A DNA stretch of 23,252 nt from Candidatus Brocadia sp. (GTDB taxonomy: Bacteria; Planctomycetota; Brocadiia; Brocadiales; Brocadiaceae), in contig JAUQXU010000329.1 of the NCBI GenBank assembly GCA_030837935.1, positions 1-23,252 on the forward strand, read 5' to 3'. The position numbers and the translations under genes were made by a program. Of this stretch, positions 15,360 to 21,684 are shown one piece after another. The stretch's first letter is position 1; the number at the start of each line of letters is the position of its first letter. Below the pieces are notes generated by a model. The model did no database searches, was not told the origin of the DNA, and was given only the letters and a program-made list of their open reading frames with translations.

Positions 15360-15505
15360 TTATTCAATGGAATAATTATAACTCATTGTGCTGAAAGGCA
15401 ATGCATCTCCCCGCTTCCAGCCAAGCTGCATCAGCCTCTCAACTCCGTTAGAAAGTTTTTCTAGCGAGGTCAATCCGTGTCTGTTGCTTCGTTTGTTTTT
15501 GGCAT
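15360..15505 (-). pseudogene. Remnant beginning MPKTNEATDTD (copy 2)
   Basis: From ATG 15505 the frame reads MPKTNEATDTD and stops. Another frame continues the homology with copy 1 as GVERLMQLGWKRGDALPF and ends SYNYSIE at 15360-15362. Copy 1 (14501-14617) lacks the extra bases in the middle, so copy 2 seems to carry an insertion of about 25 bases. It directly precedes the chimeric DUF1016 remnant, just as copy 1 precedes the DUF4062 gene. Confidence 0.4.
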
Positions 15506-15549
15506 AGTCAACTAAATCCCTGTCCAAAAAATATAATCACTTTTTATTC

Positions 15550-15849
15550 CTACCAGACTTTTCTTATGCTCTTTAGCCCCTTCAGGTAGTCTTCGTATTC
15601 CAGGTTTGCCTCAACGCTATATTCCTTAAATATTTCCATCATTTTTGAGATAGAAACCCCGGCTATCTTTGCAGCCTTCTCAATGGATGCTTCTGATTTT
15701 TTATATTTCTCTATGGCAAGCATTACCCTGCCGAGATCAACTAATTCTCTTACTGTCTTTGAAACATCTTCCTTTTCTTCTTTAGCCAGAACGGAAAGAA
15801 ATTTATAATCGTCGTCATCTATGCGTATGCTTAAAGTTTTGGTAGCCAT
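15550..15849 (-). CDS. UPF0175-type antitoxin with ribbon-helix-helix start
   Basis: The 99-residue protein begins with a ribbon-helix-helix-like DNA-binding pattern (KTLSIRIDDDDYKFLSVLAK, then TVRELVDLGR) and continues with the UPF0175 signature: KYKKSEASIEKAAKIAGVSI followed by SKMMEIFKEY. UPF0175 proteins are antitoxins of PIN-domain toxins of the DUF3368 group. It starts four bases after the stop of the PIN gene, so here the toxin gene comes first and the antitoxin second, the reverse of the common order. It is the likely repressor of the promoter at 16352-16387. Confidence 0.82.
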   Translation of the reverse strand: MATKTLSIRIDDDDYKFLSVLAKEEKEDVSKTVRELVDLGRVMLAIEKYKKSEASIEKAAKIAGVSISKMMEIFKEYSVEANLEYEDYLKGLKSIRKVW

Positions 15850-15853
15850 TTTT

Positions 15854-16351
15854 CTATACCCCCTTTATCTTTTTTATTGCATCCTCTATTATTGTCCTGC
15901 TATATCTGCCAATAGATTCCAGTTTTTGCAATTTGACAACAGCCTCATCTCTATCAATAAGATTTTTTTCAAATGCCCTTATCAAAACAGCAATTGCGCT
16001 AACAAAATCTAATTTTAAAATCTTGCATGCCCTTATGGCATTTCTATCATCTGTTGCAACTATGCCGGCACCCTCCTGAATAGCAAGGGTTAATGCCTCT
16101 GCCTCGCCAGCGTCTATATCAAAATCATCCATAAATTTCTTTATCTGCCTGCTGTTTTTTGCTTCAAAGACCTCAATTTTTTTATCCTTAATTAATTTAA
16201 CTATTAAAGGGGTTTCTTCTCTTTTTTCTATGCATACCTCTGTCTTGACTTTCGGAGGAATTAAAACTTTCCCACGAAAATCCAAGACAAACAATTCCAG
16301 TAAATCTGTTTTTGCAAGAAGAATAAGCGTGGACGAATCAAAGACTATCAT
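15854..16351 (-). CDS. PIN-domain (DUF3368) toxin ribonuclease
   Basis: The 165-residue protein has the acidic active-site set of PIN nucleases: Asp5 in MIVFDSSTL, Glu38 in KTEV, Asp80/Glu83 in IDAGEAEAL and Asp101-Asp102 in ATDDRNA. The spacing and the text GEAEALTLA fit DUF3368, whose members pair with UPF0175 antitoxins; such an antitoxin follows at once. The protein is full length with no disruption. No ribosome binding site precedes the ATG at 16351. Instead a near-consensus promoter sits so close that transcription would start at the A of ATG, so a leaderless mRNA is likely. Expected activity is Mg-dependent RNA cleavage. Confidence 0.88.
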   Translation of the reverse strand: MIVFDSSTLILLAKTDLLELFVLDFRGKVLIPPKVKTEVCIEKREETPLIVKLIKDKKIEVFEAKNSRQIKKFMDDFDIDAGEAEALTLAIQEGAGIVATDDRNAIRACKILKLDFVSAIAVLIRAFEKNLIDRDEAVVKLQKLESIGRYSRTIIEDAIKKIKGV

Positions 16352-16387
16352 ATTACAATTGTATTACAAATGAATGACACATGTCAA
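16352..16387 (-). promoter_or_regulatory. Leaderless promoter and operator of the PIN/UPF0175 pair
   Basis: On the minus strand a perfect TTGACA (16382-16387) is followed after 18 bases by TACAAT (16358-16363). The A of the ATG at 16351 falls seven bases after the -10, the normal +1 position. Two direct TTGTAAT repeats (16363-16369 and 16352-16358) with an 11-base period, one helical turn, and the palindrome TACAATTGTA (16354-16363) overlay the -10 and the start. This is the layout expected for a ribbon-helix-helix antitoxin operator. Confidence 0.6.
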
Positions 16388-16425
16388 GAGTTGCAATTAA
16401 TTTTTGGCTAACGACCTGCGGTTCA

Positions 16426-16440
16426 GCTGCGAAGCGCAGC
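16426..16440. repeat. Short hairpin at the truncated end of DUF1016 copy B
   Basis: GCTGCG-AAG-CGCAGC forms a six-pair stem with a three-base loop. It lies inside the G+C-richer tract 16408-16455 that replaces the nuclease catalytic domain, and may mark a small inserted repeat. Confidence 0.3.
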
Positions 16441-16886
16441 AGAGCAACGCGTCGGATGCAATTTGCTGCTGCCTTCTGACAAAAAGAAAACCATTGCCAA
16501 GTCCAAGCAGGAAGTCCTGCAATTTTCCTATAAGTGCATTTTCAAGGTCTTTCTCCAGAAAACGGACATTTTCTTTTGCATTAAGGAATTCAAGCACATA
16601 GGGGTCTTTGATAATATCGTTTGGCGCCGGGCCAGGTTCAAGCCTTTTTATCTCAGACCTGACACTGCCTTTGTTGCGGCTTGAAAGAAGTCTTTCATAG
16701 TAGAAGGAATTAATCTGCCGCTCAAGCTGACGGGTAGACCAATTGCCTGTAATGCAGTCATCTATATAAAATTTCCCGACATCGGTCCGTTCAACCTTCA
16801 ACAGCAGACGGTAATGTGTCTATGAAAGCTCCGGCTTGATGAGAGGCAATTCGTCACGCAGCGGCGTGGCTTTTTTGTTTTGCAAG

Positions 16887-16915
16887 AGATATGTGACGCA
16901 CTGCGTCACATATCT
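16887..16915. repeat. Perfect 29-bp palindrome (14-bp arms, 1-bp centre)
   Basis: AGATATGTGACGCA is followed by C and its exact reverse complement TGCGTCACATATCT. It lies inside DUF1016 copy B, where the protein alignment is interrupted. It could be an inserted mobile palindrome, or a binding or recombination site. Confidence 0.6.
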
Positions 16916-17238
16916 GCTGTGATGAAAATTCTGAACTCAAGGCGTTCTCATTCTCAAAGGAAAGATAAAATAGACGCATATAGCGAAGATGCTGGGATCA
17001 AAACCTTTCCCAAAATCTCTTGTTAGACGTTGGGAGAGATCTTTGAGTAAAAAATCTCCGTATCCAGCCATCGCTTTACCTCGCTGTTCTTCCTCAACGA
17101 TAACCCTGCCGATATGCCAGTATGCCTGAACCATAGCAAAATTCACAGCGCGATAGGCGCTGGTTCTTGCAGTCTCAAGAATCTCCCTGACACGGCTATA
17201 TATTGATTCAACTGTTTTTGTGTCTTCTAATTGCTTTT

Positions 17239-17512
17239 TCATCTGTTTAAAGCACTTGAAAGGATTCTGTCGTGGATATGAATGGATACCGTCGGGACTT
17301 CAAAGGATGTGTGTTCTGCCTTGCCTGCCCATACGAGTTGCGGATCAAGGTGCGGGTCGTATGCGTATTTCTTTGGCTTCAGTTTTGAAGTGTCATAAGA
17401 GGCGAGTCCTACAGGTACAACATTTTCCCGGGTGTCATCACGTTGGAAAACCTCAAGATCACCCTTTTTATTACTTGATATCCTTGTCAAGCATATCCCT
17501 CCTTCAATTTGT
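17239..17512 (-). pseudogene. C-terminal fragment of a DNA methyltransferase-like gene
   Basis: The minus strand encodes LTRISSNKKGDLEVFQRDD, then RENVVPVGLASYDTSKLK, KYAYDPHLDPQLVWAGKAEH and TSFEVPTVSIHIHDRIL, with a stop at 17239-17241. The YDPHLDPQLVWAGK and HTSFEVPTVS stretches are reminiscent of the C-terminal region of type III-like adenine methyltransferases; this is from memory and not proven. The frame stays open to 17673 only because it runs through the palindromic repeat at 17547-17627, so the true gene has lost its 5' part. The stop overlaps the DUF1016 start in ATGA, so both were once in one operon. A shorter, degraded copy is at about 15215-15300. Confidence 0.45.
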
Positions 17513-17546
17513 CCTAAATTTATGTGAAGGATTTCGATCTTTTGTG

Positions 17547-17627
17547 ATTCCCCTCTAAAAAGAGGGGATAAAGGGGTGTGTAAGTTTTCCGCAACACACC
17601 CCCAGCCCCTCTTTCTAGCGGGGAGAT
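17547..17627. repeat. About 80-bp imperfect palindromic dispersed repeat
   Basis: An inner hairpin CCCCTCTaaaaAGAGGGG (17550-17567) is followed by AAAGGGGTGTGT, an 11-base spacer and its near-complement ACACACCCCC, then a second CCCCTCTTTCTAGCGGGGA hairpin. The whole folds back on itself. Translated on the minus strand it yields HTPLSPLFRGE, a peptide commonly produced by such repeats. It lies at the broken 5' edge of the methyltransferase-like fragment and could terminate transcription on either strand. Confidence 0.6.
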
Positions 17628-17792
17628 TAAAAGACGCTACCAATGGCAGCCTAACTTGAACGAGAGATAACATCTGTAAAACGATACCAAAATCGACCTT
17701 ATTTTATGGAAAACTGAATGTTTAATCAATCTTTTAATTTGAAATATCTCAGACTGCACGGTAAGATTATCACGATTGTTTTAACATTTCAA

Positions 17793-17820
17793 TTATCAAA
17801 TTTTCTGTTACTTTTAAAAT
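17793..17820 (+). promoter_or_regulatory. Weak candidate promoter for the M20 peptidase, possibly leaderless
   Basis: TTATCA (17793-17798) and TAAAAT (17815-17820) are 16 bases apart. The ATG at 17828 lies at about +1, and no ribosome binding site precedes it. The region 17674-17792 shows nothing else. Confidence 0.25.
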
Positions 17821-17827
17821 AATTCTT

Positions 17828-19018
17828 ATGAATAGCTCATCTTCGAACAACCGAATCGATCACGTAAAAAAATACCTGCAAAATGAAGAGAAAGAGATTG
17901 TCGATCTTGCATGCAAGCTAATCAATACAAAAACTGAAAACCCTCCCGGAAATGAAATACTTGCCGCTCAAGTTGTCGAGGATTTCTTCAAATCATTACA
18001 AATCCCATACACTATCCATGAAAAGATAAAGGGTAGGACAAATATCGTTGGATACATAGGAAAAGGTTCGCCGTCATTGCTGGTTGCATGCCATTTAGAC
18101 GTTGTACCGGCAGGTGACGACTGGAAGAGGAATCCCTTTGAGGCCTGGATAGAAAATGGACGCATCTATGGGAGAGGCTCCTCGGATAATAAGGGGCAAA
18201 TGGCCTCCATGATGGCTGTCGCACGGTTTCTCAAGGAAAACGAATCAAAATTGAAAGGTCAATTTATCCTGGCAGGCGTTGCCGATGAGGAACGGGGTTC
18301 CACACTGGGCTTAGAATATTTGCTCAATGAATGTGAGGTTAAAGCAGATTTTGCCATCATTCCCGATGTGGCACATAATATGCGACTTATTGACGTAACG
18401 GAGAAGGGTACGCTCTTTCTGGAAATCACCTCTCACGGCAAACAAGCCCATGGCTCCCGGCCGGAAATGGGGATAAATGCCATATGGAATATGATACCCT
18501 TGCTCGAACGCATAAAACAATTAAAGTTCCAAAAAACCTCACATCCACTCCACACACCACCTACTTTAAACCTTGGGTCAATCCACAGCGGAACAGCGCC
18601 AAATATAGTGCCTGCACTCTGTAAGGCACAACTGGATATCCGATATTTGCCGGATGACTCAGCCGATACCATTATAAGTAATATTAAAAATATTATCAAA
18701 GCGGTAGAAACACAATATTCGGCAAAATTTGACTTAAGCGTTATTTCCAACCAGCCACCTACCGCCGTCCCTATCAACAATCCATTGGTGGATTTGATTT
18801 CAAAACACACGTTAGTCGTACTGGGAACTAAGCCACAACCGAAAGGAATGTCCGGTGCAACGGTAACAAAACAGCTCATCCAAAAGGGTATCATTGCAGT
18901 TGGATTTGGCCCGGGTGATGAGACCGAGGCACATACAACAAACGAGTCGATCAGCATTAAGGAACTGGTTGATTTTGCTCAAATTATGGCTCTCATCAGT
19001 CTTGATTTATTAATGTAG
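17828..19018 (+). CDS. M20 family metallopeptidase (ArgE/DapE/ACY1 type)
   Basis: The 396-residue protein is a dizinc amidohydrolase of the M20 family. Metal and catalytic residues are visible in order: His89 and Asp91 in ACHLDVVP, the bridging Asp120 in GRGSSDNKGQ, the catalytic Glu154 and metal-binding Glu155 in ADEERGS, Asp180 in IIPDV and His369 in EAHTTNE. A dimerisation lid lies between (about 190-300). Family members remove acyl or succinyl groups from amino acids or cleave dipeptides; the substrate cannot be fixed here, and no lysine or arginine pathway gene is nearby. It has no signal peptide and should be cytosolic. The ATG has no evident ribosome binding site. Confidence 0.9.
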   Translation: MNSSSSNNRIDHVKKYLQNEEKEIVDLACKLINTKTENPPGNEILAAQVVEDFFKSLQIPYTIHEKIKGRTNIVGYIGKGSPSLLVACHLDVVPAGDDWKRNPFEAWIENGRIYGRGSSDNKGQMASMMAVARFLKENESKLKGQFILAGVADEERGSTLGLEYLLNECEVKADFAIIPDVAHNMRLIDVTEKGTLFLEITSHGKQAHGSRPEMGINAIWNMIPLLERIKQLKFQKTSHPLHTPPTLNLGSIHSGTAPNIVPALCKAQLDIRYLPDDSADTIISNIKNIIKAVETQYSAKFDLSVISNQPPTAVPINNPLVDLISKHTLVVLGTKPQPKGMSGATVTKQLIQKGIIAVGFGPGDETEAHTTNESISIKELVDFAQIMALISLDLLM

Positions 19019-19112
19019 CTACTTAAGCCGCAGACACAAAGTAAAGATACAATATCAACACAATACATTAAAATCCAAAACGTTTCATTAATCATTACCA
19101 AAGGAATAGGAT

Positions 19113-19640
19113 ATGTTTAAAGAAGAGAGAAAAGAAAGTAAATTTAATTGGGCTATGTTAGGCAATATAAAAGAAGGACGTCCAAATCTTGGCCCAACAA
19201 CATCCGTTGCTGTATACCGGCTGATGCAATTTACTTTACGAGACGTTTTGATACGCGAGGTTGGCGTTGTAAAGGCAAATGAAATATTTTATGACGCTGG
19301 AGAGGCGGCGGGGCGGGCATTTTATCGTAATGTTGTAACGAAAAAAGACAGCTTGAATGATTATATTACTAACCTCCAAAATCATTTAAAAGAATTAAAG
19401 ATCGGCATTCTCAAGGTAGAATCAGTAGACAGAGAGAAATTAACATTTACGATAGCCCTGGCTGAAGACCTGGATTGTTCCGGTTTGCCTATCTGTGACG
19501 AAGAAATTTGTACCTTTGATGAAGGTTTCATTAGCGGGCTTTTGTCTGAGTTTAGCGGGAGAAAATTCATCACAAAAGAGGTGGATTGCTGGTGTTCTGG
19601 AGGCAGGGTTTGCCGTTTTGAAGCAAGGGCAGTAATTTGA
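19113..19640 (+). CDS. V4R domain protein, putative small-molecule sensor
   Basis: The 175-residue protein consists almost entirely of a V4R (4-vinyl reductase) domain. Visible hallmarks are the N-terminal amphipathic region (TSVAVYRLMQFTLRDVL), GEAAGRAFYRNV, then a cysteine set in EDLDCSGLPICDEEICTF and the C-terminal DCWCSGGRVCRFEA (Cys159, Cys161, Cys167). V4R domains bind small hydrophobic ligands or metal and occur in BchJ and in the sensor parts of XylR/DmpR-like regulators. Here the domain stands alone, 92 bases before a GGDEF gene that lacks a recognisable sensor. I infer that it may control that cyclase. AAAGGAATAGG lies just before the ATG. Confidence 0.85.
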   Translation: MFKEERKESKFNWAMLGNIKEGRPNLGPTTSVAVYRLMQFTLRDVLIREVGVVKANEIFYDAGEAAGRAFYRNVVTKKDSLNDYITNLQNHLKELKIGILKVESVDREKLTFTIALAEDLDCSGLPICDEEICTFDEGFISGLLSEFSGRKFITKEVDCWCSGGRVCRFEARAVI

Positions 19641-19732
19641 ATACACAGTCTTTATTAAAAATCCTTATTTTTAGTTTTCTTTTCTCTGTGAAACAACTTT
19701 ATAAATGTTTATTGGGCTGAGGTGTTGCTCAA

Positions 19733-20683
19733 ATGATTTCAATAGACGAAAGAATCCTGGATAAGATAACGGAAACAATGCATCAAATCTTAGAGGGAGA
19801 AAAGCCTGTTCCTGTCGAATTACCACTGGATTATCCTAACAATGAGATAAAACAGCTGGTATCCTATATGAACAAAATGATTGTAGAATACAATCACGTT
19901 GCGAATTTTATGTATTCCCTCAGCAGAGGCGAATTGAATTATATTTCATCGAAGGGGAAAATGGTGATTCTCCACTCCTCTAAGGCATTGCAATCTAATT
20001 TAAGGCATTTAACCTGGAAAACACAGCAAATTGCCAATGGCGATTTCAACCAAAAAGTCGACTTTATGGGTGACTTCTCTGAGGCGTTTAACAAAATGAC
20101 AAGCCAATTAAAGGACGCTTTTGAAAAGCTGGGAGAAGCAAATCAAAAGCTGCATCAGGCAAACGAGATGCTGCATCAAATTTCACGCACGGATGGACTT
20201 ACCAACATTGCAAACAGACGTCACTTTGATGAATTATTTAAAACCGAATGGCGGTGTGCCGCCAGGCTATCAAAGCCGATCTCTGTCATATTGATTGATA
20301 TAGACTTCTTCAAAAATTACAACGATACCTACGGACACCAGATGGGAGACGAGTGCCTCAAACGGGTGGCAAATGCCCTGAGAATAACCATAAAAAGGCC
20401 ATGCGATGTACTTGCACGATATGGAGGAGAGGAATTCATTGCTTTCCTTCCTGATACGGACGGAAACGGCGCAACAAAGGTGGCAGAATCCATGCAATCA
20501 AGCGTGGCTGCTCTGGGTATCGCACATAAAAATTCACAAGCCGGCAATACCGTTACGGTAAGCTTCGGCATATCGTCCATGATTCCTGAAATTAACGGAT
20601 CGCATGAATTGCTTATCGCCAGAGCAGATGGTGCGCTTTATCAGGCGAAACAAGAAGGAAGAAACCGGATCAGAATAAGTTAA
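19733..20683 (+). CDS. Cytosolic GGDEF diguanylate cyclase
   Basis: The 316-residue protein has a C-terminal GGDEF domain (about 152-316). The active site is GGEEF (231-235), and the feedback I-site RxxD is kept as RPCD (222-225), so it should be an active, product-inhibited cyclase making c-di-GMP. DGLTNIANRRHFD and IDIDFFKNYNDTYGH are normal. Residues 75-120 (WKTQQIANGDFNQKVDFMGD, then FNKMTSQLKD) look like a HAMP or HAMP-like unit followed by a coiled coil, but there is no membrane segment and no clear sensor domain. Residues 1-75 are helical and unrecognised. The protein is therefore cytosolic and may take its signal from the V4R protein encoded just upstream. Confidence 0.92.
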   Translation: MISIDERILDKITETMHQILEGEKPVPVELPLDYPNNEIKQLVSYMNKMIVEYNHVANFMYSLSRGELNYISSKGKMVILHSSKALQSNLRHLTWKTQQIANGDFNQKVDFMGDFSEAFNKMTSQLKDAFEKLGEANQKLHQANEMLHQISRTDGLTNIANRRHFDELFKTEWRCAARLSKPISVILIDIDFFKNYNDTYGHQMGDECLKRVANALRITIKRPCDVLARYGGEEFIAFLPDTDGNGATKVAESMQSSVAALGIAHKNSQAGNTVTVSFGISSMIPEINGSHELLIARADGALYQAKQEGRNRIRIS

Positions 20684-20777
20684 CTGAGAAAGTCTGCAAG
20701 AATTTTTACATTTTGCTTTGTATTTTTGCATGATTATTTCTGATTTTTCATTTACTCTTATCTTCAATTTAACGTAG

Positions 20778-20806
20778 TTGACAATGAATGGCTTACCCTT
20801 TACACC
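20778..20806 (+). promoter_or_regulatory. Candidate promoter for the glycosyltransferase
   Basis: A perfect TTGACA (20778-20783) and a weak TACACC (20801-20806) are 17 bases apart, 22 bases before the ATG at 20828. The match is good at -35 and poor at -10. Confidence 0.3.
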
Positions 20807-20827
20807 TTCTGCGGTAAAGATTTTTTT

Positions 20828-21568
20828 ATGAAAACATACGTAATGATCCCCACCTATAATGAACGGGAAAACATAGGAAATCTGATCCGGGAAATCCTAA
20901 ATCTCAAAATCCCTGACCTCCATATTGTCGTTGTTGATGACAACTCACCTGACGGCACATCAGGGGTAGTTAAAAACTTATCAAAAGAACATCCTGAGGT
21001 GGAACTGCTTCTCAGGACAGCCGAAAGAGGGCGGGGTTCGGCTGGTATCGCCGGTTTCAAATATGCCCTGGAACATGGGGCCGACGCTGTAATCGAGATG
21101 GACGCAGATTTTTCTCATCACCCCAAATACATTCCTTACATGTTGGAGGCAATTCAAAATGCAGATATGGTCATTGGTTCTCGTTTTATAAGCGGAGGCA
21201 AAGACGTCAACAGGGGTATCATACGCAAGGTAATCACAAACCTGGCGGGTATCTATGTAAGAGTTCTGTTAGGATTAAAGATCAAAGACGTTTCTTCTGG
21301 TTACCGATGCTTTAAACGAAAGGTATTGGAAGCAATAGAGCTGGACTCCATGGTCTCAACCGGTCCATCCATCGTATCTGAGGTATTTTACCGGGCACAC
21401 CTGAAGGGTTTTTCGATCAAAGAAATCCCCATCGCATTTGAAGACCGAATACGCGGTCAAACAAAACTCAATTACAAAATCCTCATAAAAACCCTTCTCA
21501 TGGTCTTGAAATTCAAACGATTGAATAAAAGGGGATTGTTGTTTAAAGGAAACCAACCTGGAGATTAA
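20828..21568 (+). CDS. Dpm1-like polyprenol-phosphate glycosyltransferase (GT2)
   Basis: The 246-residue protein is a GT-A fold family 2 glycosyltransferase of the dolichol-phosphate mannose synthase type: MIPTYNERENI at the N-terminus, VVDDNSPDGT (36-45) for nucleotide binding, MDADFSHHP with the metal-binding Asp92-x-Asp94, GSRFISGG, then DVSSGYRCFKRKVLE and EIPIAFEDRIRGQTKL. Such enzymes transfer mannose or another sugar from a nucleotide donor to polyprenol phosphate at the membrane. It lacks the C-terminal membrane helices that many bacterial members have, so it is a soluble or peripheral form. It stands alone between the GGDEF gene and the convergent restriction gene. Confidence 0.92.
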   Translation: MKTYVMIPTYNERENIGNLIREILNLKIPDLHIVVVDDNSPDGTSGVVKNLSKEHPEVELLLRTAERGRGSAGIAGFKYALEHGADAVIEMDADFSHHPKYIPYMLEAIQNADMVIGSRFISGGKDVNRGIIRKVITNLAGIYVRVLLGLKIKDVSSGYRCFKRKVLEAIELDSMVSTGPSIVSEVFYRAHLKGFSIKEIPIAFEDRIRGQTKLNYKILIKTLLMVLKFKRLNKRGLLFKGNQPGD

Positions 21569-21592
21569 ACACAACTCTTTGTTTCCTTAAAC
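21541..21592. repeat. Inverted repeat at the 3' end of the glycosyltransferase gene
   Basis: GTTTAAAGGAAAC (21541-21553) and GTTTCCTTAAAC (21581-21592) pair with one bulge around a 27-base loop that contains the stop codon. No T-run follows, so a role as terminator between the convergent genes is possible but weak. Confidence 0.3.
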
Positions 21593-21684
21593 GTAAGACC
21601 AGCATCCTGCCTCTGCGTCTATTCTTTACCCATGTTTTAAGAAATGAACAGTTTTTGCTAATTTCTCCTGCATGGACAAAAAAA

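Larger units (their letters stand above)
16397..17242 (-). pseudogene. DUF1016 (YhcG-like PDDEXK nuclease) pseudogene, copy B
   Basis: The reading starts at ATG 17242 with MKKQLEDTKTVESIYSRVRE, then RAVNFAMVQAYWHIGRVIVE and GYGDFLLKDLSQRLTRDFGK, the DUF1016 N-terminal domain. A frameshift at about 16993 is needed to reach LRYMRLFYLSFENENALS. A perfect palindrome lies at 16887-16915, and another shift is needed nearby to reach DELPLIKPELS. A TAG at 16820-16822 replaces the conserved Trp of LSWTHYRLLL. After that GNWSTRQLERQINSFYYERL, then IIKDPYVLEFLNAK, are normal. The sequence breaks off at FLFVRRQQQIAS (about 16460), before the catalytic D-ExK core, and runs into foreign DNA. Its start overlaps the stop of the upstream fragment in ATGA. 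It is clearly inactive. Confidence 0.85.

Noticed and set aside
17239..17673. Whole 144-codon frame as an intact gene
   Set aside because: Its first 50 or so codons are the palindromic repeat; only the last part has conserved-looking protein sequence.
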